Shown: positions 1-5,645, counted from the stretch's first letter. The stretch is DNA of 7,609 bases from Thermoplasmata archaeon M9B1D (GCA_002900535.1 MUGC01000051.1:1-7609), one strand, 5' to 3'. Made by a program: numbers and translations. The notes: a model not told the origin generated them from the letters alone.

Positions 1-405
1 GGGAACACCAAGTATTGCACGTGTTTTTTTAGGACTATAACCTGCTATTGGATGAGCAACAAATCCAAGTTCAGTTGCACGAAGTATCATTGCCTCAGTT
101 GCCATTCCTATATCAAAACGATAGTAGATTCTATCGTAAATTACACAGTCATCTTCTTTTTTGCCAAGAACAACAATTATCAATGATGCTTTATGAACCC
201 ATTCATTACCAGATGACAATGTCTCATGCATTTTCTTAAGCATTTCTGATTCATAAACAAAAACATACTGCCAAGGTTGATTATTAGAGCATGAAGCAGT
301 AATCTGTGCACACTCTGCTAAATCCTCAATAAACTCTTTTTTTATTTTAAGAGGTGCAAGTGAACGATATGCCCTTCGTTTTTGAATCGCCTCTTTTACA
401 TCCAT
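1..405 (-). CDS. Nitroreductase family protein (C-terminus cut by window edge)
   Basis: Translation from the ATG at 405 down to base 1 gives 135 residues with no stop, so the C-terminal part lies outside the window. The start MDVKEAIQKRRAYRSL carries the R10-R11 and R14 residues that bind the FMN phosphate in nitroreductases. It is followed by the typical SNNQPWQYVFV segment (about 40-50) and by a stretch near 98-135 (DIGMATEAMILRATELG, then GYSPKKTRAILGVP) that matches the FMN-fold core of the family. Family members are FMN-dependent NAD(P)H oxidoreductases acting on nitro compounds, quinones or flavins; the real substrate cannot be told here. The start follows the stop of the thioredoxin-like gene by 3 bases, so it is probably translated with it. 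A role as flavin reductase or electron supplier for the redox enzymes of the operon is inference only. Confidence 0.88.
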   Translation of the reverse strand, partial: MDVKEAIQKRRAYRSLAPLKIKKEFIEDLAECAQITASCSNNQPWQYVFVYESEMLKKMHETLSSGNEWVHKASLIIVVLGKKEDDCVIYDRIYYRFDIGMATEAMILRATELGFVAHPIAGYSPKKTRAILGVP

Positions 406-408
406 TAT

Positions 409-801
409 TTAACCGTAACCTGTAATCTCAGGTGCATGCCAAGTTGTATTTTTAACACATCTCTCACCATATTCAAGGTTCTCCTCAACTGCTTTTTTAA
501 TCAAACTCGGGTAAATTGCACCTGTTAGCTCATATATAGGTTTTCCTTTGCAGAAAAACTTGAAAGTCGGTGTACCCATTACACCATATCTATGAGGAAT
601 TGTAGGACTTTTTACCACATTAACACGAGCAAAAATAACTTTTTCTTTGAATTCTTCTGCATATTCAAAAAAAGATGGCTCCATCTGTTTACAATACGGA
701 CACATATCTGAATAAAACATCACAACAACTGGTTTTTCTCCTTTTTCAACAATTGCCTCCCAAGAGGAGTCATCTAAATCCATTACGTTTCCTCGACTCA
801 T
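409..801 (-). CDS. Thioredoxin-like protein with CPYC active site
   Basis: A 130-residue protein with a thioredoxin fold: a strand VVVMFYSDM leads into the active site C34-P35-Y36-C37-K38, and the conserved cis-proline lies at G76-T77-P78. It is a little longer than a standard thioredoxin (about 105-110), with an extra C-terminal tail of about 20 residues (YGERCVKNTTWHAPEITGYG) that I do not recognise. Two more cysteines, C84 and C115, could be extra redox sites. The CPYC motif is more like glutaredoxins than the CGPC of thioredoxins, but the overall pattern is thioredoxin. A GAGG site 7 bases before the ATG at 801 supports this start; M7 is a weaker alternative. It follows the peroxiredoxin gene by 19 bases, so a role as reductant of that enzyme or of the AhpD-like protein is plausible. 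No signal peptide is seen, so it is likely cytoplasmic. Confidence 0.85.
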   Translation of the reverse strand: MSRGNVMDLDDSSWEAIVEKGEKPVVVMFYSDMCPYCKQMEPSFFEYAEEFKEKVIFARVNVVKSPTIPHRYGVMGTPTFKFFCKGKPIYELTGAIYPSLIKKAVEENLEYGERCVKNTTWHAPEITGYG

Positions 802-820
802 AAAAAAACCTCATTATAAC

Positions 821-1315
821 TCATGGCTCTACAATATCTTTTTCATTCAAATTTCTTAAAAAAGTCAAAATTTCATTAATATCCGGGAGTTCACCTATTT
901 CATAAACTCGAACGAACTCAATCTTTCCTTCTTCATTTATAATTATGTTTGCTCTTTCTGAAAAACCTTCTTCTCCACGGAAAATACCATACATTTTTGC
1001 AATATCTCCATGTGGCCAGAAATCAGATAGCAACCTAGTACTTTGCACTCCAATAAAATCAGCCCATGCCTTTTTAGATGGAACAGGGTCAACATTAACA
1101 CCAACTGCAATAGTATTTAATTTTCTGAAGTCCTCCCAATGTCTATCTAAAGACTGCATTTGTTGCGCACAAACAGAAGTCCAAGCAAGTGGATGAAAAG
1201 AAAGTAACACTCTTCTTTTTCCTTTGAAATCAGAAAGCCTGAATTCTTTGTTTTTATGATCCATTAAAACAAAATCAGGTGCAAGATCACCTGCTTGAAT
1301 ACATATATTTTCCAT
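821..1315 (-). CDS. Peroxiredoxin (AhpC/TSA or AhpE type, single catalytic cysteine)
   Basis: A 164-residue peroxiredoxin, which reduces hydrogen peroxide and organic peroxides through a reactive cysteine. The start has the family signature GDLAPDFVLMDHKNKEFRLS. The catalytic motif is P42-x3-T46-x2-C49 within HPLAWTSVCAQQM, and R121 (ERANIII) is the likely conserved arginine that helps activate the peroxidatic cysteine. The only other cysteine is C5 near the N-terminus, so there is no usual C-terminal resolving cysteine: the enzyme is probably 1-Cys or uses an external thiol. The wording HPLAWTSVC resembles AhpE-type enzymes (FPLAFT-type motif), but subfamily assignment needs an alignment. 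The ATG at 1315 has a strong AGGAGGG site that overlaps the TAG stop of the ferredoxin gene upstream. The thioredoxin-like protein encoded next could be its reductant. Confidence 0.9.
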   Translation of the reverse strand: MENICIQAGDLAPDFVLMDHKNKEFRLSDFKGKRRVLLSFHPLAWTSVCAQQMQSLDRHWEDFRKLNTIAVGVNVDPVPSKKAWADFIGVQSTRLLSDFWPHGDIAKMYGIFRGEEGFSERANIIINEEGKIEFVRVYEIGELPDINEILTFLRNLNEKDIVEP

Positions 1316-1325
1316 ATTTTCCCTC

Positions 1326-2180
1326 CTAAATCCATTCTTCTTTTAAAATTTCTCCCTTTACACTTACTACAATTGATTTAATCGGAATCTTTCTTTTAGC
1401 ATTTTCTGTTGCTTTTTTTGCAAGACTCAAAAGACCCGAGCAACACGGAACCTCCATTGTCATAACAGTAAGCGTGTTTATCTTTGCATTGTCTATCATG
1501 CTGACAAGTTTATCTAAGTACACATCTGTGTTTGAGTCAAGCTTTGGACATGCAATAGAGAGGCTTCTGCCTTTAAGATAATCATTATGAAAATCGCCAA
1601 GAGAGTATCCTACACAATCAGCAGAAAGCACCACATCTTTTCCCTGAAAATAAGTCGCATTAGGTGGAACCAGATGTAATTGTACAGGCCACTGTCTAAG
1701 CCGAGATGCACGGGTTCCAGATTCATCAGTTCCGGAGTCGTGTTCTCTTGAAAAATCCATAACTTTTGAACCAAGGCAACCACAAGGTAACTTATCCTTT
1801 TTCTTATCACAGATTTCCTTGTTAAGATCGATTTCAATTCTTTCTTCTTTTAAAACTTCTACAGCTTGCTTAAAATACTTCGTTTCACCATGATCGTTCA
1901 AATGTTTAAGATGCGCAATAATTGTTTTTTCACCAGCTTTTATAATATTTTCTCTCATCGTTTTTTTCTCATCATACTGTTCTGCTTCACGCTCGATTAT
2001 TTCAATTGCATCTTGCGGACAATTACCAATACAGGCACCAAGACCATCGCAGAAAATATCACTGATAAGACGTGCTTTACCATCGATTATCTGAATTGCA
2101 CCCTCAGGACAATTTGGAACACATGCTCCACAGCCATTGCATTTTTTTTCAACAATTTTAATAATTTTTCTTTTTGCCAT
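1326..2180 (-). CDS. 4Fe-4S ferredoxin-domain protein with large C-terminal cysteine-rich domain
   Basis: A 284-residue protein. Residues 1-62 form a two-cluster ferredoxin domain: cluster motif one is complete (C14, C17, C20, C24-P), while the second is C44-D-G-L47-G-A-C50-x3-C54-P, in which leucine replaces the second cysteine. Such a CDGLGAC pattern recurs in a family of uncharacterised iron-sulfur proteins of methanogens and clostridia. A linker with KLPCGCLGS (C133, C135) leads to a domain of about 130 residues with the family signature SRLRQWPVQLHLVPPNATYF (159-178) and conserved cysteines C189, C211 (ACPKLD) and C246-C247 (EVPCCSGL). I know of no proven function; it probably passes electrons or senses redox state. 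It has no signal peptide or membrane segment. The ATG at 2180 has only a weak GGAT site. It sits between the AhpD-like and peroxiredoxin genes, so electron supply to peroxide detoxification is inferred. Confidence 0.85.
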   Translation of the reverse strand: MAKRKIIKIVEKKCNGCGACVPNCPEGAIQIIDGKARLISDIFCDGLGACIGNCPQDAIEIIEREAEQYDEKKTMRENIIKAGEKTIIAHLKHLNDHGETKYFKQAVEVLKEERIEIDLNKEICDKKKDKLPCGCLGSKVMDFSREHDSGTDESGTRASRLRQWPVQLHLVPPNATYFQGKDVVLSADCVGYSLGDFHNDYLKGRSLSIACPKLDSNTDVYLDKLVSMIDNAKINTLTVMTMEVPCCSGLLSLAKKATENAKRKIPIKSIVVSVKGEILKEEWI

Positions 2181-2198
2181 ATATCCAACTTATTAATT

Positions 2199-2537
2199 CT
2201 AAGACAAAAACTCATCAAGAGCTTTTTTTACTTCAACAATATACGTCATAGCAGGTCCACCACCCATTAGAATTGCAACAGCCGCAGTCTCCAAAATTTC
2301 TTGCTTGGTAGCACCTGCTTTAAGAGCTTTTTCTACATGAATAGCAATACAATACTTACAACGAGCAGTAATTGCTGTACCAACCGCAACAAGTTCCTTT
2401 GTTTTTGTATCAAGCACTCCTTCCTTTAAAACTTCCCCCATAAATGCTTTAAAATATCTCATCGTCTGGGGCTGCTGTTTTGATAGCTCACCCATCATCT
2501 GCATTACACTATCTACAGAATCTTGCATTTCCCCCAT
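2199..2537 (-). CDS. AhpD-like / carboxymuconolactone decarboxylase family protein
   Basis: A 112-residue, mostly helical protein of the carboxymuconolactone decarboxylase family. It shows the redox-active AhpD-type motif C60-K-Y-C63-I-A-I-H67 after an upstream glutamate (E48 in TKTKELVAVGTAI), which together form the proton-relay site described for AhpD. Such proteins act as disulfide reductants for peroxiredoxins, or as thiol peroxidases in their own right; which applies here cannot be decided. The length matches single-domain family members. The ATG at 2537 has an AGGGTGA site that overlaps the stop of the desulfoferrodoxin gene upstream; M4 would be too close to it. The genes around it (superoxide reductase before; ferredoxin and peroxiredoxin after) support a role in removing the peroxide that superoxide reductase makes. 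It is not a true muconolactone decarboxylase as far as context tells. Confidence 0.9.
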   Translation of the reverse strand: MGEMQDSVDSVMQMMGELSKQQPQTMRYFKAFMGEVLKEGVLDTKTKELVAVGTAITARCKYCIAIHVEKALKAGATKQEILETAAVAILMGGGPAMTYIVEVKKALDEFLS

Positions 2538-2549
2538 ATTTATTCACCC

Positions 2550-2927
2550 TTAAGATTTCCACAAGCCATGAATATTACAGTATTCACGTGCTTGTATTTC
2601 TTTTGCTTTAATTTCAAATATTGCCTTAGGTCTATCACCAGGTTTTAAAAACTGTCTATAAGATTTTCCATCTGCAAGAATTTGTATCCATTCGATGTAA
2701 TGTTTTTCTTCCATTGGATGATCTTGATTTTGACCAACTTTTACAAGTATTTTATCACCTGTTTTTTCAATATATGGAACATGTTTTTCAACACTTGAAT
2801 CTTGTGTTTTTTCATCCATAAGTTTCATTTCTTCTCCACAGCAAACCAAAGCACCTATTCCTTCGTGTAAAACTTCAACTATATTTCCACATATTTCACA
2901 TTTATAAATTCCTCTCAATTTTGCCAT
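2550..2927 (-). CDS. dfx: Desulfoferrodoxin (superoxide reductase, two-iron type)
   Basis: A 125-residue superoxide reductase, which reduces superoxide to hydrogen peroxide without making oxygen. The N-terminal desulforedoxin domain binds a rubredoxin-like iron through C10-x2-C13 and C29-C30. The catalytic domain has E47-K48-H49 (the EKHVP motif, with the lysine and glutamate next to the active iron), H70 and H76, and the C-terminal C117-x2-H120 (EYCNIHGLW). These spacings match the two-iron desulfoferrodoxin of Desulfovibrio almost residue for residue. The frame stays open further upstream to 3047, but the start at 2927 is clear: it has a GGAGGT site 7 bases before it and gives the family's MAKLRGIYKCEICGN start, while the extension would run into the IscU gene. 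It follows IscU, consistent with an oxygen-defence and Fe-S maintenance operon. Electrons probably come from the rubredoxin domain of the rubrerythrin or another rubredoxin. Confidence 0.97.
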   Translation of the reverse strand: MAKLRGIYKCEICGNIVEVLHEGIGALVCCGEEMKLMDEKTQDSSVEKHVPYIEKTGDKILVKVGQNQDHPMEEKHYIEWIQILADGKSYRQFLKPGDRPKAIFEIKAKEIQAREYCNIHGLWKS

Positions 2928-2934
2928 TTTTTGT

Positions 2935-2940
2935 ACCTCC
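2935..2940 (-). promoter_or_regulatory. Ribosome binding site GGAGGT of desulfoferrodoxin
   Basis: GGAGGT on the minus strand ends 7 bases before the ATG at 2927. It decides against the longer in-frame extension that reaches 3047 and overlaps the IscU gene. Confidence 0.9.
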
Positions 2941-2943
2941 AAA

Positions 2944-3336
2944 TTATTTTTTCTTTTTATTTTTATAATCCTTAATTGCAGCATGTAAAGCGTCTGCTGC
3001 AAGATTAGAACAATGCATTTTTTGTGGTGGAAGACCCTCAAGTTCATCTGCTACATCCCCTCGCGTGATTTCGAGTGCTTCATCAACATGTTTACCCTTG
3101 GCAAGTTCTGTAACCATACTACTTGTTGCAATTGCAGAACCACAACCAAAAGTTTTGAATTTTATATCTGTGATGATGTCGTTTTCAACCTTGATGTACA
3201 TCTCCATGAGATCACCACAAACTGGGTTTCCAACTTTTCCATAACCATCTGGATTTTCAATAACCCCAACATTTCTTGGGTTCATGAAATGATCCATAAC
3301 TTTTTTACTATATCCTGCTTGTACGATTTTTATCAC
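2944..3336 (-). CDS. iscU: IscU/NifU N-terminal-type Fe-S cluster assembly scaffold
   Basis: A protein of about 130 residues that serves as the scaffold on which 2Fe-2S or 4Fe-4S clusters are built. The three cluster cysteines are present: C40 (GNPVCGD, with the D42 whose mutation stabilises bound clusters in other IscU proteins), C65 (TFGCGSAIATSS) and C109 (KMHCSNLAADALHAAI). An LPPQK sequence (102-106) resembles the LPPxK chaperone site of bacterial IscU, although no HscA is seen here. The lysine-rich tail (YKNKKKK) is unremarkable. The start is uncertain. The conserved family start is around Y9-S10-K11-K12-V13-M14; the only normal start codon upstream is a GTG at 3336, which lies inside a GAGGT ribosome binding site. 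An ATC at 3327 stands 8 bases from GAGG and is an alternative non-standard start. It sits in the same frame as IscS, just after its stop codon. Confidence 0.95.
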   Translation of the reverse strand: MIKIVQAGYSKKVMDHFMNPRNVGVIENPDGYGKVGNPVCGDLMEMYIKVENDIITDIKFKTFGCGSAIATSSMVTELAKGKHVDEALEITRGDVADELEGLPPQKMHCSNLAADALHAAIKDYKNKKKK

Positions 3337-3339
3337 CTC
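3335..3339 (-). promoter_or_regulatory. Ribosome binding site GAGGT of IscU, overlapping the proposed GTG start
   Basis: The minus strand reads TAAGAGGTGATAAAAATC across 3342-3325. GAGGT is a good ribosome binding site, but the GTG annotated as start is part of it, so initiation may be at the ATC 8 bases further on or be coupled to termination of IscS. Confidence 0.5.
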
Positions 3340-4506
3340 TTATTTTGTTAATGGTGAAAGCTTGCGCAGTCTTTCGACTGTTTCTTTCGCCAACTTTACA
3401 ATTTTTGGAACCTGATCAATATTATTTGATTGCCCTAATGTCATAACCATCGAACCATGAGCTTCCTCATGTTTTAAACCAATTGCAATAAGAACATGCG
3501 AGGGTTCAAGTGTTTTTGAGGAACACGCTGAGCCAGTTGCAACCTGGATTCCATGTATGTCCATATTAAGAAGAATGCTTTCTCCTTCAATATAGCTGAA
3601 TCTAAAACTTGCATGATTAGGAAGACGATTTTTTGGATGACCTGTAAGATAAGAATCATCAATTTTTGTAATTTCTTGAATTAATTTATCTCTAATTTTA
3701 ATAAGACGATTACTTTCGTCTTTCATTTCTTTTTTAGCAATGCGAGCAGCTTCGCCCATACCTGCTATTGCAAAAACGTTCTCTGTTCCAGAGCGCAGGC
3801 CACGCTCTTGACCACCACCTGGCATTACAGATTGGATTTTTACACCAGGTTTTACATAAAGTGCTCCAGCACCACGTGGACCGTATAAATCATTAGAAGA
3901 AAGTGTCAATAAATCGATTCCATCTTTTTGCACATCAATTGGAATTCTACCTGCTGCAGCTGTTGCATCAACATGCAAAAAGTGTCCTTTTTCATGAACA
4001 ATTTTTGCAATTTCAGATATTGGCTGTATTGTTCCAATTTCATTATTTGCATACATAATCGATGTCACAATTGTGTTTTTATTAATCATTTTTTTAAGTT
4101 GCTCTAAATCAACAACACCGTATTTATCTACAAGAACTGTGTTAAATATCCAACCGTTTTTTTGAAGATCTTTCATAGGATTTATAACTGAGATATGCTC
4201 TATTGCACTTGCAAGAACTTCTTTTCCATCTTTTATATTTCTATATGCAGTACCTCTAATCGCTAGATTATTTGATTCTGTTGCACTAGCTGTAAAAATA
4301 ATTGTTTTATCTGTTTCAGCATTAATAAGTTCTGCAATTTTTTTACGAGACTCATCAACTGCTTCTTTTGCATCCTGACCAATATTGTATAAAGATGAAG
4401 GATTTCCAAAATAATCTGTAAGATATTTTTTTGCAAAATCAAAAACCCGTGAATCTATAGGCATTGCTGATGCATGGTCAAGATAGATAGTATCCATTAA
4501 AACCAC
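3340..4506 (-). CDS. NifS/IscS-like protein lacking the PLP-binding lysine
   Basis: A 388-residue fold-type-I aminotransferase-like protein, close to IscS in length; its numbering follows E. coli IscS. Kept: the start YLDHASAMP, FGNPSS (33-38), SATESNN (74-80), H104, N155 (MYANNEIGTIQP), D180, the GLRSGTENV segment (236-244) and the sulfur-accepting C328 in ATGSACSSKTLEPSHVL. Lost: K206, the Schiff-base lysine, is aspartate; H205 is asparagine (SSNDLYGP instead of SGHKIYGP); and the cofactor-contacting Q183 is alanine (DATAAAG). It should not work as a standard cysteine desulfurase. The A. fulgidus IscS, as I recall it, has the same SSND segment, the same SSKTLxPSHVL cysteine loop and GLKHEEAHG, so this is probably a conserved lineage. 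A GCAGGAG site 7 bases before the GTG at 4506 supports that start and a 10-base overlap with DsrE; the ATG at 4497 (TAATG overlap) is an alternative. IscU follows at once. Confidence 0.95.
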   Translation of the reverse strand: MVLMDTIYLDHASAMPIDSRVFDFAKKYLTDYFGNPSSLYNIGQDAKEAVDESRKKIAELINAETDKTIIFTASATESNNLAIRGTAYRNIKDGKEVLASAIEHISVINPMKDLQKNGWIFNTVLVDKYGVVDLEQLKKMINKNTIVTSIMYANNEIGTIQPISEIAKIVHEKGHFLHVDATAAAGRIPIDVQKDGIDLLTLSSNDLYGPRGAGALYVKPGVKIQSVMPGGGQERGLRSGTENVFAIAGMGEAARIAKKEMKDESNRLIKIRDKLIQEITKIDDSYLTGHPKNRLPNHASFRFSYIEGESILLNMDIHGIQVATGSACSSKTLEPSHVLIAIGLKHEEAHGSMVMTLGQSNNIDQVPKIVKLAKETVERLRKLSPLTK

Positions 4507-4859
4507 ATTGTTGCTCCTGCATCAAGTGCCAAATCATTCAAAGTCCCCGCTCCAACGATTTTTACACCAGGAATAAGCTCTACTTTTTCCCAACCAAGCA
4601 TCTGTTTTGATGCCTCACAAACATAGATGGGGATCTCCATGTCTATTGTTTTCTGAAGCATCTCTCCAACACTTGGAAAACTTCCAAGTTTTATTTTTTC
4701 AGCTTCACCTGGTTTTAAAATCTTAAGTGATGTACCAAGATAGTATACTATAGGTTTGAGATCCATCATTTTTGCGGTTTGAGCCAGAACCAATGGAGAA
4801 TATTGTTTTGTTGATTCATCTGTTGTTACAACATATAAAATGCTATTTTCATCTTTCAT
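4497..4859 (-). CDS. DsrE/TusD-like sulfur-transfer family protein
   Basis: A 120-residue protein with the DsrE/F-like alpha-beta fold: an N-terminal strand (ILYVVTTDE), a helix (YSPLVLAQTAKMMD), a second strand (KPIVYYLG) and the strand IPIYVC81EASKQMLGW, whose cysteine lies where the persulfide-carrying cysteine of DsrE/TusD sits. A final segment KIVGAGTLNDLALDAGATMWF fits the family's last strand and helix. These proteins receive or hand on sulfane sulfur, commonly with a TusA partner, and a TusA-like gene lies 14 bases upstream. The gene overlaps the start of the IscS-like gene, so the two are likely translated together. The ATG at 4859 has a GGAAG site. DsrE is sometimes found in other roles (for example in peroxiredoxin-like annotations), so a sulfur-relay role is inferred from the cysteine and the neighbours. 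Confidence 0.88.
   Translation of the reverse strand: MKDENSILYVVTTDESTKQYSPLVLAQTAKMMDLKPIVYYLGTSLKILKPGEAEKIKLGSFPSVGEMLQKTIDMEIPIYVCEASKQMLGWEKVELIPGVKIVGAGTLNDLALDAGATMWF
4514..4518 (-). promoter_or_regulatory. Ribosome binding site AGGAG of the IscS-like gene, inside the DsrE gene
   Basis: AGGAG lies within the end of the DsrE gene, 7 bases before the in-frame GTG at 4506 and 16 bases before the ATG at 4497. It favours the GTG as the real start, though TAATG coupling at the ATG is possible too. Confidence 0.55.
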
Positions 4860-4873
4860 AATTTACTTCCTTC

Positions 4874-5116
4874 TTATTTTTTCCTTTTTATATAGAAAGT
4901 TAGGATTGCACCTTCTTTTTCAAACTTAAGTATTTCATGTCCGGTTCTTTTCGCCCAACGCTTAATATCTTCCTCTGCAGCTGGATCATCAGCTTCAACT
5001 TTCAGTACTTGACCGATTTCAATCTTATCTATTTCTTCTTTAGTCATCGCAATAGGCATAGGGCAGTAATAGCCCACACAGTCAAGTTCTGCATCAGGTT
5101 CTATTTTTCTGCTCAG
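4874..5116 (-). CDS. tusA: TusA/SirA-family sulfur carrier protein (probable CTG start)
   Basis: TusA proteins carry sulfur as a persulfide on one cysteine. The signature is ELDCVGYYCPMPIAMTKEEI, with C18-P19-M20-P21 when counted from the proposed start, then a typical helix and the segment GQVLKVEADDPAAEEDIKRW. The first normal start codon, a GTG at 5077, lies inside the first strand (the V of DCVGYYCP) and would cut off conserved residues. Upstream the frame is open to a stop at 5138-5140 with no ATG, GTG or TTG; the best candidate is CTG at 5116, 8 bases after GGGGGA, giving 80 residues, close to the usual 81. ATA at 5104 is another option, and so is a -1 frameshift from the gene before it, whose stop overlaps the CTG. 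DsrE and the IscS-like gene follow, supporting sulfur delivery as its role. I am sure of the family, less so of the start. Confidence 0.88.
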   Translation of the reverse strand: MSRKIEPDAELDCVGYYCPMPIAMTKEEIDKIEIGQVLKVEADDPAAEEDIKRWAKRTGHEILKFEKEGAILTFYIKRKK

Positions 5117-5631
5117 AAATTCTGTCCCCCAAGATAATCAAACTCAAACCAATACCCAGTTGTGTTTATATGGTTGAACTCTTTTTCAAGAAGCGAATAA
5201 TGATTTTTCTCCTGTCCAATTATTTCATCAATTACTTTTTTTACATCTTGATCTCCAAGGTTTTCCCTGATTTTTTCATAATATTCAATTGCTTCTTTTT
5301 CAGCATCCATTGCCATTCTAAGCGCATCAAGCTCTGTACTTTCTGCATCCATCCCAGGCGCATCATTTAAATCAGTTGGAAAGATAGGAATTTTTGCATA
5401 TTTCTTGCTCGAGTCAACTAATTCATTCCACTCGGACTCGCTTACTTTGTCTTCAAATATTTTCTGGAAGACATCAAGATGTCTTTGCTCATCAGATGCT
5501 AGACTTTCAAATATTGTTTTTCCCATATCACTTTCAGTTTGTGCAGCAGCCTTCATATAAAATGAATAGCCATCTTTTTCCATCTGAATAGCAGTTAGTA
5601 TTGCATCTTTTACATTTTCAATTTCAGCCAT
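5113..5631 (-). CDS. Ferritin-like / rubrerythrin-domain protein (no rubredoxin tail)
   Basis: A 172-residue four-helix protein of the rubrerythrin-related ferritin family. The probable diiron ligands are E18 (QMEKDGYSFY), E48-x2-H51 (SDEQRHLDVF), E111 (DAEKEAIEYYEKI) and E141-x2-H144 (GQEKNHYSLL). Unlike the next gene upstream in the operon it has no C-terminal CxxC rubredoxin domain; the tail is GYWFEFDYLGGQNF, an ending common in this group. Members may reduce peroxide or oxygen or handle iron; the exact reaction is unknown here. An AGGTGTGA site precedes the ATG at 5631, 14 bases after the rubrerythrin stop. Its stop overlaps the proposed CTG start of TusA, so the sulfur block appears to be tied to the ferritin block by translation. 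Confidence 0.9.
   Translation of the reverse strand: MAEIENVKDAILTAIQMEKDGYSFYMKAAAQTESDMGKTIFESLASDEQRHLDVFQKIFEDKVSESEWNELVDSSKKYAKIPIFPTDLNDAPGMDAESTELDALRMAMDAEKEAIEYYEKIRENLGDQDVKKVIDEIIGQEKNHYSLLEKEFNHINTTGYWFEFDYLGGQNF
5125..5130 (-). promoter_or_regulatory. Possible ribosome binding site GGGGGA of TusA
   Basis: GGGGGA, inside the last codons of the ferritin-like gene, stands 8 bases before the CTG at 5116. GGGGG can pair with the CCUCC of 16S rRNA using one G-U pair. It is the main sequence support for the CTG start. Confidence 0.4.
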
Positions 5632-5645
5632 TATTCACACCTTTT

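Noticed and set aside
48..239. Plus-strand open frames (48-239, 945-1196, 1866-2270, 3013-3351, 4937-5137, 5170-5370, 5394-5591)
   Set aside because: Each lies opposite a well-recognised minus-strand gene, has low-complexity F/I/S/C-rich translations, and lacks family motifs; they are shadows.
802..820. Internal promoters or terminators in the gaps between genes
   Set aside because: The gaps are 3-19 bases and contain only ribosome binding sites, too short for a promoter or a hairpin with a T-run.
1610..1837. Minus-strand open frames inside the ferredoxin (1610-1837) and IscS-like (3474-3662) genes
   Set aside because: They lie in an alternative frame of genes with strong family motifs and show no domain of their own.
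2928..3047. N-terminal extension of desulfoferrodoxin (40 extra residues)
   Set aside because: It overlaps the end of the IscU gene in another frame, has no family similarity, and the ATG at 2927 has a perfect GGAGGT site and the expected family start.
3880..3905. Loss of the IscS lysine as a sequencing error or decaying gene
   Set aside because: Three cofactor-site changes occur together, the frame is intact over 388 residues, and the SSND segment matches what I recall for A. fulgidus IscS.
4874..5077. TusA starting at the GTG at 5077
   Set aside because: That GTG encodes the valine within the conserved DCVGYYCP segment; starting there removes the first strand of the fold, and no ribosome binding site stands before it.
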